Shown here: positions 21,593 through 31,349 of the stretch, one piece after another
Numbering within the stretch: position 1 is the first letter of the stretch
Layout: every line of letters starts with the position of its first letter
Source: Streptacidiphilus sp. PB12-B1b
GTDB lineage: Bacteria > Actinomycetota > Actinomycetes > Streptomycetales > Streptomycetaceae
Length of the DNA stretch: 64,000 nucleotides
Reading direction: 5' to 3'
NCBI RefSeq assembly: GCF_014084125.1
Contig: NZ_CP048405.1
Location: 6,820,001-6,884,000, forward strand
Translations under genes and position numbers: made by a program
The notes under the pieces: generated by a model
What the model saw: the letters and a program-made list of their open reading frames with translations, nothing else
Databases searched by the model: none
What the model was told of the DNA's origin: nothing

Positions 21593-23027
21593 ACCGGCCG
21601 AACCCGCCGACCCCCGGGGCGGGGCACCCGCCGTCGGGGTCGTCGTCGGCGGCGTACCCACTGTCGGCGTACCCACTGTCGGCGTACCCGCTGTCGGCGT
21701 ACCCGCTGTCGGCGTAGTCGTCGTCGGGGTAGTCGTCGTACGCATCCTCCGCGTACTCGGCGTATTCGGCCTCCCGGCCGCCGGAGGCCGGGAGGCCGAG
21801 ACCCGGGCGCAGGCGGAGCAGCAGCGCGCCGGGGACGCCGATCAGCAGCGTCCAGCCCAGCGCGGCGAGTCCGGTCCACCAGGGCGCGGGGCCGACCCGG
21901 GCCAGCGCCGCCGTCCCCAGGGCTCCGCCGGAGGCGGCGGCGCACACCGCCGTCAGCACGCCGGTGCACATGGCCGCCGCCACGCCCGCGCGCACGGTCG
22001 CCAGCACGCCCCACTCGGCTGCCGCCCGCCCCAGCAGCACGGCCGCCACCGTGCCCGCCGCCACCGGCACCACCAGGGCCAGCAGCCCCCACGGCGCGTG
22101 TCCGGCCGTCGGGACCGCTGCGAACAGCGGAAACGCCGGGGGCTGGGCGGTGGTGGCGGTCAGCGGGGCGAACCGCCCGCCCAGCGCGAAGCCCGGTCCG
22201 AGGGCGTAGGCCGCCGCCCAGACCGCCGCATTGGGCAGCAGCACCGCGCACAGCAGCAGCAGCGCGAACCGCCCGACCAGATCCGGGGCGAGCTGCGCCG
22301 AGATCGTCCCGGCCGCGCCGAAGCGCAGCAGCAGCGACACCGCGAACACCAGCGCACCCCCGCCCAGCAGGGTCGCCCCGGCGGCCGCGGCGGTGCGCAC
22401 GGCGGCTGCCGCGCCACCCGGCACGTACAGCCGCAGCAGCAGGTGGCGGGCCCAGCGCAGCAGTGGAAGCGCCCAGACGGGAGCGGCGATCCGGGGCAGC
22501 TCCGGGCGGACCGGCCCGGCTCCGGACCGCACACCGGCCGCCGCCGTGGGCAGTGCCACCAGCAGCAGGCCGCCGACCGCGCCCGCCGGGCGCAGGCCCG
22601 GCAGCCCCCCGGTGGCGTCGGCCACCGCCACCGCCGTCGCGCCCGCCAGCAGGTAGCCCGCGCAGATCCCAGCCAGCAGCGGTCCGGTCTGCGCGGCGTC
22701 GGTGTCCCGGGCGGTGTGCGCGGCGGCCCGGTACAGCAGGGCCACCGCCAGCGCGGTCAGCAGCAGCGGGGGCACATCGAGCGGGGTTCCGCCGTAGCGC
22801 AGGCCCGCGCCGTGCGCCAGCAGCCACAGGCAGGCGGCGAGGTGCAGCACACCGCCGCCGCCGGACTCCACGTAGGGCGAGACGATCCACAGGAAGAAGA
22901 GCGGGAGCGCGACGGCCGCCACCCCCGCAGCCGCCGCAGCGGCCCCGACGAGCAGCCCGGCGCGCAGCGGGGGCGGGGAGGGCTCGGCCGGTGCCGTGGG
23001 ACGCAACCGGTCCACCAAGAAGGCCAT
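21513..23027 (-). CDS. DUF6350 / PerM-like polytopic membrane protein
   Basis: About 504 residues with some ten to twelve alanine/leucine-rich membrane helices. It resembles actinobacterial DUF6350 proteins, related to the mycobacterial cell-division factor PerM; that link is from general similarity in layout. The C-terminus is an acidic tail with AEYAEYAED and four copies of YADSG coded by 15-bp repeats. After the repeats the frame runs on for about 45 residues, the last part overlapping the opposite gene by 80 bp. The unusual arginine/tryptophan-rich end suggests the repeat region may have shifted or extended the frame. The start is ATG 23027. Confidence 0.75.
   Translation of the reverse strand: MAFLVDRLRPTAPAEPSPPPLRAGLLVGAAAAAAGVAAVALPLFFLWIVSPYVESGGGGVLHLAACLWLLAHGAGLRYGGTPLDVPPLLLTALAVALLYRAAAHTARDTDAAQTGPLLAGICAGYLLAGATAVAVADATGGLPGLRPAGAVGGLLLVALPTAAAGVRSGAGPVRPELPRIAAPVWALPLLRWARHLLLRLYVPGGAAAAVRTAAAAGATLLGGGALVFAVSLLLRFGAAGTISAQLAPDLVGRFALLLLCAVLLPNAAVWAAAYALGPGFALGGRFAPLTATTAQPPAFPLFAAVPTAGHAPWGLLALVVPVAAGTVAAVLLGRAAAEWGVLATVRAGVAAAMCTGVLTAVCAAASGGALGTAALARVGPAPWWTGLAALGWTLLIGVPGALLLRLRPGLGLPASGGREAEYAEYAEDAYDDYPDDDYADSGYADSGYADSGYADSGYAADDDPDGGCPAPGVGGFGRFSLRVSPARPAAWASRWWRRCCRRPG
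21655..21714. repeat. Four tandem 15-bp repeats
   Basis: The unit TACCC(A/G)CTGTCGGCG occurs four times head to tail. The first two copies carry A and the last two carry G at position six. On the minus strand it codes YADSG repeats in the tail of the DUF6350 protein. The unit is a multiple of three, so copy-number change keeps the frame. Confidence 0.95.
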
Positions 23028-23161
23028 GCCCCACTGTGCCCCGCCCGGCCACCCGTTGTGACCATTGACGTGGCGATTGCGGACATTCGCCCCAAGAATT
23101 CAGATATGCCACTCATCGGCTGTACGGCAGCTTCACGCCCCCACGCCCCCGGCGCACGCCC

Positions 23162-24511
23162 ATGACTGACCCGAAGGGCAATGCGGCGGGACGCAGCAGG
23201 TCGACAGGGCGTGCACGGACCGCGAAAGCAGCCGCCCGCAACCAGGGCGGCACTTCCCAGCAGGGCCGCGAGCGGCGGCAGCGCCCCGAGCGCCCGAAGA
23301 CGCCCGCAGCCCCGGCACCCGGCGCGCCCTCCGACCCCTCCGACCCCTCCGACCCCGGCGGGCGGCCGAAGGCGGACGGGCCTGCGGAGGCACGCTCCCC
23401 GGCCGAGGCGCCCGCGCCCGCCGAGCCGACCCCGCCGACGCCCGACGGTCCGACTGCCGACAGGCCGACCGCCGTCGGACCGGCTGCCCCGGTCGCTGCT
23501 CCGCCCGCCCGGGCTGTGGACGGGCCTGCCACGGCCGCGGAGCCCGCGGACTTCGCGCGGCTGCACGACACCGCGGCGGTGCGGCTGATCCGGCAGACCT
23601 ACCTGCTCACCGGCTCGCCGGAGCGCGCCGCCGACTGCGTGCGCCGGGCGTTCGAGCAGGCCTGGGCCGAGTGGGCCGCGGTGGGCCTGGACGTCTCGCC
23701 CGAGGGCTGGGTCCGGGCGGCCGCGTTCGACCTGGCTTTGTCTCCGTGGCAGCGGGGCAACCTGCGGCTCCGCTCCCTGCTGCACCGCCCGGGCGGACCG
23801 CCGACCGTCCCGGCGGTCGTGGTCGAGCCGCAGGAGCTACGGGCCGACGACCGCGCGCTGGTGGCCGCGCTGCTGCGGCTCCCCCGGGCCCATCGCCGCG
23901 CCCTGGTGCTGCACGACGCCATCGGCCTGGACTGGAAGCAGACCAGCACCGAGACGGAGTCCACCACGCCCACCGCCTACCGCAGGGTGGTCCTGGCCCG
24001 GGCCTCGCTCGCCGAGGCCGTGCCCGGGCTCACCGGCGCCAACCCGCTGGCGCGTGGTTTCGGACGCCGGCTGGGGGGCCTGCTGCGCACCGCCGCCGTC
24101 CGGGCCTGCCCGGAGCCGGCGACCGGGGCCGGGCCGGACGCCCTGCAGCGGCGCTCCGCCCGGCGCGAGCGGACGCTCACCGTGGGGGCGGCGACGGTCA
24201 CCCTGGCCGTGGCGGGGGCGCTGACCGCCGGAATCGTCTGGGGCACACCGTTCCACCCGGGGCGGATGCCCTTCGTCACCTACGGCAGCCTGCACGGACG
24301 GCAGTCCGCGCCGAGCGGCCCGGCGCAGCCCCGGCAGCCCGCGCGGTCGCCGCAGCCCGGGGCGGTGGCACGGCCGAGCACGAGCGCCGCCAAGGCGGTG
24401 GGGCTGCCCGCGCCCGCGCCGTTGGCCGCCCGGTCGGCTCCGCTGCACCGGCGCTCCCGGGGACAGCAGACCGCCCCGCACCGAGGCGATCGGGTGCGGG
24501 GCGGTCGGTGA
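23162..24511 (+). CDS. ECF sigma-factor-like protein with C-terminal membrane helix
   Basis: About 449 residues. Residues 1-130 are low-complexity (Pro/Ala/Asp, including SDPSDPSDPGG). Residues about 135-190 look like sigma-70 region 2 (AVRLIRQTYLLTGSPERAAD, VRRAFEQAWAEW). Residues about 235-290 look like region 4 (LPRAHRRALVLHDAIGLDW, TTPTAYRRVVLARA). A transmembrane helix (VGAATVTLAVAGALTAGIVW) and a Pro/Ser-rich outside tail follow. Key promoter-contact residues look weakened, so it may be a sigma-derived regulator, not an active sigma factor. The ATG is at 23162. A terminator hairpin is coded within its last 15 codons. Confidence 0.65.
   Translation: MTDPKGNAAGRSRSTGRARTAKAAARNQGGTSQQGRERRQRPERPKTPAAPAPGAPSDPSDPSDPGGRPKADGPAEARSPAEAPAPAEPTPPTPDGPTADRPTAVGPAAPVAAPPARAVDGPATAAEPADFARLHDTAAVRLIRQTYLLTGSPERAADCVRRAFEQAWAEWAAVGLDVSPEGWVRAAAFDLALSPWQRGNLRLRSLLHRPGGPPTVPAVVVEPQELRADDRALVAALLRLPRAHRRALVLHDAIGLDWKQTSTETESTTPTAYRRVVLARASLAEAVPGLTGANPLARGFGRRLGGLLRTAAVRACPEPATGAGPDALQRRSARRERTLTVGAATVTLAVAGALTAGIVWGTPFHPGRMPFVTYGSLHGRQSAPSGPAQPRQPARSPQPGAVARPSTSAAKAVGLPAPAPLAARSAPLHRRSRGQQTAPHRGDRVRGGR
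24469..24506. terminator. Terminator inside the 3' end of the sigma-like gene
   Basis: A perfect 14-bp stem GACCGCCCCGCACC pairs with 24493-24506, with a 10-nt loop. It lies wholly within the coding end of the plus-strand gene (stop at 24509-24511) and just past the sucD stop, so it can end the sucC-sucD transcript as well. Confidence 0.8.
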
Positions 24512-24521
24512 CGGCTGCGGG

Positions 24522-25403
24522 TCAGCCGATCAGCTCACGGGCCAGGCGGGCGGTCTCGGACGGCGTCTTGCCGACCTTGACGCCGGCGGCCTCGAGGGCC
24601 TCCTTCTTGGCCTGGGCGGTGCCGGAGGAGCCGGAGACGATGGCGCCGGCGTGGCCCATGGTCTTGCCCTCGGGCGCGGTGAAGCCGGCGACGTAGCCGA
24701 CGACCGGCTTGGTGATGTGCTCGGCGATGTAGGCCGCCGCGCGCTCCTCGGCGTCGCCGCCGATCTCGCCGATCATCACGATGATGTCGGTGTCGGCGTC
24801 GTCCTGGAACGCCTGCAGGGCGTCGATGTGGGTGGTGCCGATGATCGGGTCGCCACCGATGCCGACGGCCGAGGAGAAGCCGATGTCGCGCAGCTCGTAC
24901 ATCATCTGGTAGGTCAGCGTGCCGGACTTCGACACCAGGCCGATGCGGCCGGGCTTGGTGATGTCGCCCGGGATGATGCCGGCGTTGGACTGCCCGGGGG
25001 TGATCAGGCCGGGGCAGTTCGGGCCGATGATCCGGGTCTTGTTGCCCTTCTCGCCCGCGTAGGCCCAGAAGGACGCGGAGTCGTGCACCGCGATGCCCTC
25101 GGTGATCACGACGGCGAGGCCGATCTCGGCGTCGATCGCCTCGATGACAGCGGCCTTGGCGAAGGCCGGGGGCACGAAGATGACGGAGACGTCGGCGCCG
25201 GTCTTCTCGATCGCCTCGGCGACGGAGCCGAAGACGGGGACCTCGGTGCCGTCGAAGTCGACGCTGGTGCCGGCCTTGCGCGGGTTGACGCCGCCGACGA
25301 TGTTGGTGCCGTCGGCCAGCATGAGCTTGGTGTGCTTCATGCCGGTGGCGCCGGTCATCCCCTGGACGATGACCTTGCTGTCCTTGGTGAGGAAGATAGC
25401 CAT
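24522..25403 (-). CDS. sucD: Succinyl-CoA synthetase alpha subunit
   Basis: About 293 residues, normal length. CoA-binding start: [26 protein letters not shown] and the phosphohistidine motif [17 protein letters not shown] are intact. With SucC it converts succinyl-CoA to succinate with NTP formation in the TCA cycle. It starts 21 bp after sucC, so they are one operon. GAGGAC lies before the ATG, at slightly long spacing. Confidence 0.95.
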   Translation of the reverse strand: MAIFLTKDSKVIVQGMTGATGMKHTKLMLADGTNIVGGVNPRKAGTSVDFDGTEVPVFGSVAEAIEKTGADVSVIFVPPAFAKAAVIEAIDAEIGLAVVITEGIAVHDSASFWAYAGEKGNKTRIIGPNCPGLITPGQSNAGIIPGDITKPGRIGLVSKSGTLTYQMMYELRDIGFSSAVGIGGDPIIGTTHIDALQAFQDDADTDIIVMIGEIGGDAEERAAAYIAEHITKPVVGYVAGFTAPEGKTMGHAGAIVSGSSGTAQAKKEALEAAGVKVGKTPSETARLARELIG

Positions 25404-25424
25404 GGTGTGTGGAGTCCTCGTCCC

Positions 25425-26597
25425 TTACTTCGCTGCCAGCTCGGCGGCCTTGTCGGCCGCGTCGTCCATGGTGTCCACGCGCTGCACGAGCGGGTGGTTG
25501 GCGTCGGACAGGATCTTGCGACCCAGCTCCGCGTTGTTGCCGTCGAGGCGCACGACCAGGGGCTTGGTGACGGCCTCGCCCTTGGACGTGAGCAGCTCCA
25601 GGGCCTGGACGATGCCGTTGGCGACCTCGTCGCAGGCGGTGATGCCACCGAAGACGTTGACGAAGACGGACTTGACGTCCGGGTCGCCGAGGATGATCTC
25701 CAGGCCGTTCGCCATGACCTCGGCGGACGCGCCGCCGCCGATGTCGAGGAAGTTGGCGGGCTTCACGTTGCCGTGCTTCTCACCGGCGTAGGCGACGACG
25801 TCCAGGGTGCTCATGACGAGACCCGCGCCGTTGCCGATGATGCCGACCTCGCCGTCGAGCTTGACGTAGTTGAGGTTCTTGGCCTTGGCCTTGGCCTCGA
25901 GCGGGTTGGCGGCGGCGTGGTCGACCAGCGCCTCGTGCTCGGGCTGGCGGAAGTCGGCGTTCTCGTCCAGGGAGACCTTGCCGTCAAGCGCGACGATCTT
26001 GCCGTCACCGGTCTTGACCAGCGGGTTCACCTCGACCAGCAGGGCGTCCTCGGCGATGAAGACCTTCCACAGGCTCTTCAGGACCTCGGCGATCTGGTCC
26101 GCGACGTCGGCGGGGAACTTCGCCGCCTCGACGATCTCGCGGGCCTTGGCGTCGGTGACGCCCTCGTTGGCGTCGACCGCGATCTTGGCGAGCGCCTCGG
26201 GCTTCTCGACGGCGACGACCTCGATCTCCACACCGCCCTCGACGGACGCCATGGCGAGGAAGGTCCGGTTGGTCCGGTCCAGCAGGAACGAGACGTAGTA
26301 CTCGTCCTTGATGTCCGCCGTCTGGGCGAGCATGACCTTGTGGACCGTGTGGCCCTTGATGTCCATGCCCAGGATCGCCTCGGCCTTGGCCACGGCGTCC
26401 GCCGGGTCCGAGGCCAGCTTGACGCCGCCGGCCTTGCCGCGGCCACCGACCTTGACCTGCGCCTTGACGACGGCCCGGCCGCCCCATTCCTCAGCGATCG
26501 CACGCGCCTCTTCAGCGCTCTCGATGACTGCACCGCCCAGCACCGGTACACCGTGCTTGGCGAAGATGTCCCTCGCCTGGTATTCGAACAGGTCCAC
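25425..26597 (-). CDS. sucC: Succinyl-CoA synthetase beta subunit
   Basis: About 390 residues. ATP-grasp N-terminus: [20 protein letters not shown] and [20 protein letters not shown]. The C-terminal part has [29 protein letters not shown] and [12 protein letters not shown]. It holds the nucleotide- and succinate-binding sites of the complex. The GTG start at 26597 is preceded by AAGGACG. First gene of the sucC-sucD operon. Confidence 0.95.
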   Translation of the reverse strand: MDLFEYQARDIFAKHGVPVLGGAVIESAEEARAIAEEWGGRAVVKAQVKVGGRGKAGGVKLASDPADAVAKAEAILGMDIKGHTVHKVMLAQTADIKDEYYVSFLLDRTNRTFLAMASVEGGVEIEVVAVEKPEALAKIAVDANEGVTDAKAREIVEAAKFPADVADQIAEVLKSLWKVFIAEDALLVEVNPLVKTGDGKIVALDGKVSLDENADFRQPEHEALVDHAAANPLEAKAKAKNLNYVKLDGEVGIIGNGAGLVMSTLDVVAYAGEKHGNVKPANFLDIGGGASAEVMANGLEIILGDPDVKSVFVNVFGGITACDEVANGIVQALELLTSKGEAVTKPLVVRLDGNNAELGRKILSDANHPLVQRVDTMDDAADKAAELAAK

Positions 26598-27116
26598 GCG
26601 CGTCCGTCCTTGTGATCGCGACTTCAGAAGTGGTCGGTCACGGGAGGGCCGGCCACTCCAATATCTTCCCAGCCAACCGCCCGCGGGAATGCCGCTGTGC
26701 GCCGTCGTGGCCGGCGGTACGCAGCTCGGATCACTCGGCGAACGACTACGAGTGGGAGCTTGCGTCCAGCGCCATCGCTACGGGGAGCCCACAGCCTGAC
26801 ACCGGGCGGGCAGGCATGTCCGCCTCGCAGGCTATCCCCGTGGAAGGGGGGATTCCGCCCTGCAGCCGACTGGAGGCGGTGATAACCATCACAACGGGCG
26901 CAGCGTCCCCCGAACGGGGGAGCACGCGCACCGCCCGCACGCCCGGACGGCCAATGCCGGGGCCGCCAATCCTGTGAAGTCGCTTGCTTTCGATCTCCCT
27001 CTCCGGGACCGTCTCAAGTAACGGGGCATGCGCGGACGGTAGTAGCAGCGGACGTGAGCAGCCGGACGACTCCCGGGACGACCCAGGGACACGACTGCTC
27101 GAGAAGCGGATGTTCG
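26598..27116. other. Divergent intergenic region, sucC / anti-sigma-type ATPase
   Basis: Some 519 bp without a gene I accept. On the minus strand GATATTGG within 26660-26672 could be a -10 region for sucCD. Open frames on the plus strand here lack ribosome sites and have poor GC at third positions. No hairpin longer than about 8 bp caught my eye. Confidence 0.4.
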
Positions 27117-27635
27117 ATGCACAGCGCTCGCCACCGCGTCCAGAGCCCTCCCGCCGAGGGCACCGGCGACGCCGAGGACGCGCAGCCCGCGCCGGCGGCG
27201 TTCCTCGCCCAGCTGGGCACGGCCCGGAGCGACTGGCCGATGGACCGCCAGGCCGCCGCGACCCTGCCCGGCCGGCCCGCCTCGGCCGCGGTCGCCCGCC
27301 GTTTCGTGCGGATCACCGCCGCCATGTGGCGGCTGTCGGCGGAGACCGTGGCCGATGTCGAGCTGTGCATGTCGGAGCTGGTGACCAACGCCGTGACGCA
27401 CACCGCCAGCCGACGGGTGCACTGCCGGCTGTGGAGCGCCCGGGGCGTGCTCTTCCTGGAGGTGGACGACGAGGGCGTGCGGGACCGCCCGCAGGCGGGG
27501 GCCGCCGGTGAGGAGGACGAGCACGGGCGCGGCATGGTCCTGGTCGAGACCTTCACCGCCGCCTGGGGCACCCTCCCCCGGCCGGGCTACGGCGGCAAGA
27601 CGGTCTGGGCCGCGCTGCTGCTGCCGCGCGGCTGA
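27117..27635 (+). CDS. ATP-binding regulatory protein (anti-sigma / HATPase_c_2 family)
   Basis: About 172 residues. The GHKL ATPase fold shows the N-box ELCMSELVTNAVTHTA, a G1-type VDDEGV segment, and GRGMVLVETFTAAWGT. Such stand-alone RsbW/SpoIIAB-like domains abound in Streptomyces and work as anti-sigma kinases or partners of other regulators. The target is unknown; no sigma or anti-anti-sigma gene adjoins it. I start at ATG 27117 (GAGAAGCGGA upstream). An in-frame GTG at 27054 would add 21 residues. Confidence 0.8.
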   Translation: MHSARHRVQSPPAEGTGDAEDAQPAPAAFLAQLGTARSDWPMDRQAAATLPGRPASAAVARRFVRITAAMWRLSAETVADVELCMSELVTNAVTHTASRRVHCRLWSARGVLFLEVDDEGVRDRPQAGAAGEEDEHGRGMVLVETFTAAWGTLPRPGYGGKTVWAALLLPRG

Positions 27636-27696
27636 CCGCCACGGAGCGATCGTGCCCGGCGGCGCCGTCCCCCGGCGGCACTGTGCACGGGCCCGG

Positions 27697-28938
27697 TCAC
27701 CCCGTCCGGTCCTCGGGTACCGGCAGCGGCAGCTTCTGGATGGCGGCGGCCATCACCTCCGGGAACAGGTCGGGGGTGCAGGCGAAGGCGGGAGCGCCCA
27801 GGGCCGCGAGCGCTGCGGCATGCGAGCGGTCGTACGCCGGAGCCCCCTCGTCGGACAGCGCCAGCAGCGCGATGAACTGCACCCCGGCGGCCTTCATCGC
27901 GGCCACCCGCTTGAGCATCCCGTCCCGGATACCGCCTTCGTACAGGTCGCTGATCAGTACGACGACGGTGTCGGCCGGGCGGGTGATCCGGGACTGGCAG
28001 TACGCCAGCGCCCGGTTGATGTCGGTCCCGCCGCCGAGCTGGACGCCGAACAGCACGTCCACCGGGTCGGCGAGCTGCTCGGTGAGGTCCACGACGGCGG
28101 TGTCGAAGACCACCAGCCGGGTGCGGAGCGAGGCCATGGAGGCCAGCACCGCGCCGAAGACGGACGAGTGCACGACCGAGGCGGCCATCGACCCCGACTG
28201 GTCGATGCAGAGGATGACCTCCTTGCGCACGGCGTTGGCCGCCCGGGCGTAGCCCACCAGCCGCTCCGGCACGACCGTGCCGTGGCCCTGCGCCCCCTCG
28301 GGCTCGATGTAGTTCTTGAGGTTGGCGCGGATGGTGCGGTCCCAGTCGATGTCCCGGTGGCGCGGCCGGTTGACCCGGGCGCTGCGGTCGAGCGCGCCGC
28401 CGACCAGCGAGCGGGTCCGGGTGGCGATCCTGCGCTCCAGCTGCGCCACGACCGCGCGGACGACGGCGCGGGCGGTCTCCCGGGTGGTCTCCGGCAGGGC
28501 GCGGCCGAGCGACAGCAGCGTCCCGACCAGGTGGACGTCGGGCTCGACGGCCTCCAGCATCTCCGGCTCCGTCAGCAGCTGGGCCAGCCCCAGCCGCTCG
28601 ATGGCGTCCTGCTGCATCACCTGGACGACGCTGGTGGGGAAGTACTCGCGGATGTCCCCCAGCCAGCGGGCGACCTGCGGAGCGGAACCGCCCAGTCCGG
28701 CCCCGCGCGGGCGGCCGGACTCGGGGGCGGTGGAGCCGCCGCCCCGGTAGAGGGCGGCCAGGGCACGGTCCATCGCCTCGTCGCGGCCGGTGAGCCGGCA
28801 GCCGGTGCCGTCGGCGTCGCCGCCGAGCACCAGCCGCCATCGGCGCAGCCGCTCCTCCGCGGCCTGCGGTGGTGCGGGTTGCGGGTGTGCGGGCGGCTGG
28901 GCCGGGGCGTCGGGGGTGGTTTGGGGTGCGGGTGTCAT
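27697..28938 (-). CDS. VWA-domain protein of a MoxR/DUF5682 operon
   Basis: About 413 residues. Residues 1-235 are mostly helical with a proline-rich start. Residues 240-400 are a von Willebrand A domain with an intact MIDAS: CIDQSGSMAAS (D246, S248, S250), GGGTDINRAL (T305, D306) and VVLISDLYEGG (D331). In MoxR-VWA pairs such as RavA-ViaA or NorQ-NorD the VWA protein binds the target and the ATPase remodels it. The ATG overlaps the DUF5682 stop (ATGA), so the two are translationally coupled. Third gene of the leftward arm after the MoxR ATPase and DUF5682. Confidence 0.9.
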   Translation of the reverse strand: MTPAPQTTPDAPAQPPAHPQPAPPQAAEERLRRWRLVLGGDADGTGCRLTGRDEAMDRALAALYRGGGSTAPESGRPRGAGLGGSAPQVARWLGDIREYFPTSVVQVMQQDAIERLGLAQLLTEPEMLEAVEPDVHLVGTLLSLGRALPETTRETARAVVRAVVAQLERRIATRTRSLVGGALDRSARVNRPRHRDIDWDRTIRANLKNYIEPEGAQGHGTVVPERLVGYARAANAVRKEVILCIDQSGSMAASVVHSSVFGAVLASMASLRTRLVVFDTAVVDLTEQLADPVDVLFGVQLGGGTDINRALAYCQSRITRPADTVVVLISDLYEGGIRDGMLKRVAAMKAAGVQFIALLALSDEGAPAYDRSHAAALAALGAPAFACTPDLFPEVMAAAIQKLPLPVPEDRTG

Positions 28939-31316
28939 GGCTGAGCCTCCGTCAGTCCGAGCAGCAGTGCGGCGGTGGCGCGGGCGCGGGCGGCGCGCGC
29001 CGGATCCGGCTCTGCGGCGAAGCCCGGGCGGTCCGCGCCGCCCTCGCCGCCGGGGGCCCCGGACGCTCCGGACGCCCCGCCGACGGCGCGTATCCGCTCG
29101 CCGACGGTGCGCCGCACGGCCGCCTCGAAGCCGGAGAAGGTGCGCCGCAGCAGCGGCAGCACGTCGGGGAAGGCGGCCTCGGGCACGGTGGTGATCCAGT
29201 CGTCCACCAGGCCCAGCAGCCGGGTGTCGTGGACGAGGAGCATGCCGCCGCCGGCCAGGAAGCCCTCGATCCAGCCCGCCGCGTCGGTCGGCTGGCTCGC
29301 CGCCGAGAGGGCCAGCCCCAGCTGCCGGGCGGCCTCGTCGGCGTCCCACTGGTTGTCGTCCAGCAGCAGCCGCACGGCCCGGCCGCGCAGCAGGCCCGGG
29401 ACGGTGTCCCGGCGGGCGAGCGCCCGCAGCGTGCCGGACCAGCGCCCGGCCAGGCCTCCGCCGTCCGGCGCCCGCGCGGCGTCGGCCGCTCCGACGGTGT
29501 CCGGGGCGTCAGCGGCTCCGGCGGTGGGCGGGGCGTCGGTGAGCAGGGCGACGGCGGTGTGGGTCGCGGCCAGATGGACGGCCATCGCGGTGGCGCCGTC
29601 GGCGTCGAGGTTGGCGCAGGCCGGTGGGAGGCCGACGCACACCCGCACGGCCAGCCCCTCGGCCAGCCGCCGCAGCGCGGAGGCGTCGGTACCGCGCACG
29701 TCGCCGTAGCGCAGCGAGCGCACCAGCGCGGGCAGCGCCTCGGCCAGGTGGGCGACGTCCGCGTCGAGCGCGGCCCGGTCGGCGAGGGCCTTGAGCACCG
29801 CCCCCAGTGCCTCCGGCAGGTCGGCCAGCAGGCAGGTCTCGGCCAGCGCGGTGACCTCGCCGAGCGAGGCGGCGCTGATGGCGCGGTCGATCGCCCGGGC
29901 GCAGGCCGCGGCCTCCACGGTGGTGCCCCAGATCCCGGCTTCGGCGATGCTGACGGCGAGTTCCGGCTCCCAGCGCAGCCGCCAGCACTCGCGGAACGTC
30001 CCGGTGGAGGCGGTACGGGACTCGGCCGGCCGGCCCCAGTGGATGCCCAGCAGCCGCAGCCGGTGCAGCAGGCGGCTGCGGGCGGCGTCGAGATCCCTGC
30101 GCAGGTCCAGGTCGAGCTCGCGCTCGTCCGGATCGGGCTTGAGCCGCAGCGTCCGCTGGAGCCGGGCCAGGTCACGGTGGAGCGGGACGGCCGGGGCGTC
30201 CTCGGGCACCTCGCCCAGGCGGTCGCCGACGACCAGCCGGTCGTGCACCAGCGCCAGCGGGACGTCCGAGCCCTCGCACAGGACCGCCCGCACGGCGTCG
30301 GTGGCCTCCGCCAGACCGGGCAGCGGACGGCCGCGCACGGCGGCCAGCGTCTCGGCGAGCCGGGCGGCCTCGATGACGTGCGCGGAGGAGACCGAGTAGT
30401 CCTCGGCGCGCAGCAGCGCGGCCACCCGGGTGAGCCAGCGGACCACCGTGCGGTCGGGGGCCTCGAACAGGTGCTGGTACCAGCCGGGCGAGGCGATCCC
30501 GGCGCCGTAGCCGGTGTGCCGGCCCAGGCGGCGGTTGGTCCAGGGCACCCAGGTCAGCTCCACCTTGGCCTTGGGCACGCCCTTGAGCAGGGCGTTGTCC
30601 TCGGCGACGGGCGGGCGCGCGGCCAGCGCGGGCACGTGCCAGGCTCCGCAGACCACGGCGATCCGCTGGTGCCCGGCACGGCGGGCGGCCCGCAGCTGCT
30701 TGCGCATGTGGGCCTCGCGCAGCGCGTCGGAGCCCTCGGCCGCGCCGGTCCGCAGCTCGGCCATGGCCTCGGCGACGGCCTGGAACGGCGCGAGCGCGTC
30801 GCCGCCCGGCTCGGGCAGGCGGTGCTCCACCGCGTCCTCCCACCACTGCTCGGGATCGTCGTGGCCTGCGGCCAGGGCGAGTTCGGCGATCGGATCCCGG
30901 CCGGGCGGCTGCTCCCGGTGCCCGTCCTGCTCCGCGTGCTGCTCGGCGTCCAGCCCAGCGTCCTGCTGCCGCTCCCGGCCGAGGGCGAGGCTGTGCCCGG
31001 CCGGGAGGTCGATGAAGTGGACGGGCAGGTCCCGGTCGAGCGCGTGGCGCAGCGCGACCCACTCCGGCGAGAAGCCGGCGAAGGGCCAGAACGCGGCGCG
31101 CGCCGGGTCGTCCACGACGTGCGCGAGCAGTGCCACCGGCGGGACCATGGCCTTGTCGGCGGCGAAGCCCAGCAGTGCGTCGGCCTCCGGAGGGCCCTCG
31201 ATCAGGACGATGTCAGGTCGGTACTGCTCCAGCGCGGCGGCCACCGCGCGGGCCGATCCGGGGCCGTGGTGGCGCACCCCCAGCAGCGCCACGCCCTCGG
31301 CTTCTCGTTTCGTCAA
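28935..31316 (-). CDS. DUF5682 family protein
   Basis: About 793 residues. The first 280 residues carry GVRHHGPGSARA (H16, H17), VLIEGPPEAD (E40) and VVCGAWHVPAL. The paired histidines, glutamate and late His recall the EreA/TraB/ChaN (TIKI-type) hydrolase folds, but I offer that as inference only. The rest is long helical, alanine/leucine-rich sequence with no motif I can name. It sits between a MoxR ATPase (33 bp upstream) and the VWA gene (4-bp overlap), so all three act together. The start is probably a TTG at 31316; a GTG at 31292 is possible. Function unknown. Confidence 0.85.
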   Translation of the reverse strand: MTKREAEGVALLGVRHHGPGSARAVAAALEQYRPDIVLIEGPPEADALLGFAADKAMVPPVALLAHVVDDPARAAFWPFAGFSPEWVALRHALDRDLPVHFIDLPAGHSLALGRERQQDAGLDAEQHAEQDGHREQPPGRDPIAELALAAGHDDPEQWWEDAVEHRLPEPGGDALAPFQAVAEAMAELRTGAAEGSDALREAHMRKQLRAARRAGHQRIAVVCGAWHVPALAARPPVAEDNALLKGVPKAKVELTWVPWTNRRLGRHTGYGAGIASPGWYQHLFEAPDRTVVRWLTRVAALLRAEDYSVSSAHVIEAARLAETLAAVRGRPLPGLAEATDAVRAVLCEGSDVPLALVHDRLVVGDRLGEVPEDAPAVPLHRDLARLQRTLRLKPDPDERELDLDLRRDLDAARSRLLHRLRLLGIHWGRPAESRTASTGTFRECWRLRWEPELAVSIAEAGIWGTTVEAAACARAIDRAISAASLGEVTALAETCLLADLPEALGAVLKALADRAALDADVAHLAEALPALVRSLRYGDVRGTDASALRRLAEGLAVRVCVGLPPACANLDADGATAMAVHLAATHTAVALLTDAPPTAGAADAPDTVGAADAARAPDGGGLAGRWSGTLRALARRDTVPGLLRGRAVRLLLDDNQWDADEAARQLGLALSAASQPTDAAGWIEGFLAGGGMLLVHDTRLLGLVDDWITTVPEAAFPDVLPLLRRTFSGFEAAVRRTVGERIRAVGGASGASGAPGGEGGADRPGFAAEPDPARAARARATAALLLGLTEAQP

Positions 31317-31349
31317 GGTAGGTCCACCCCCTCTGCACTCGCTCCGTGG

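Noticed and set aside
21655-21714. CRISPR-like array
   Set aside because: Units are contiguous 15-bp repeats without spacers and code YADSG repeats.
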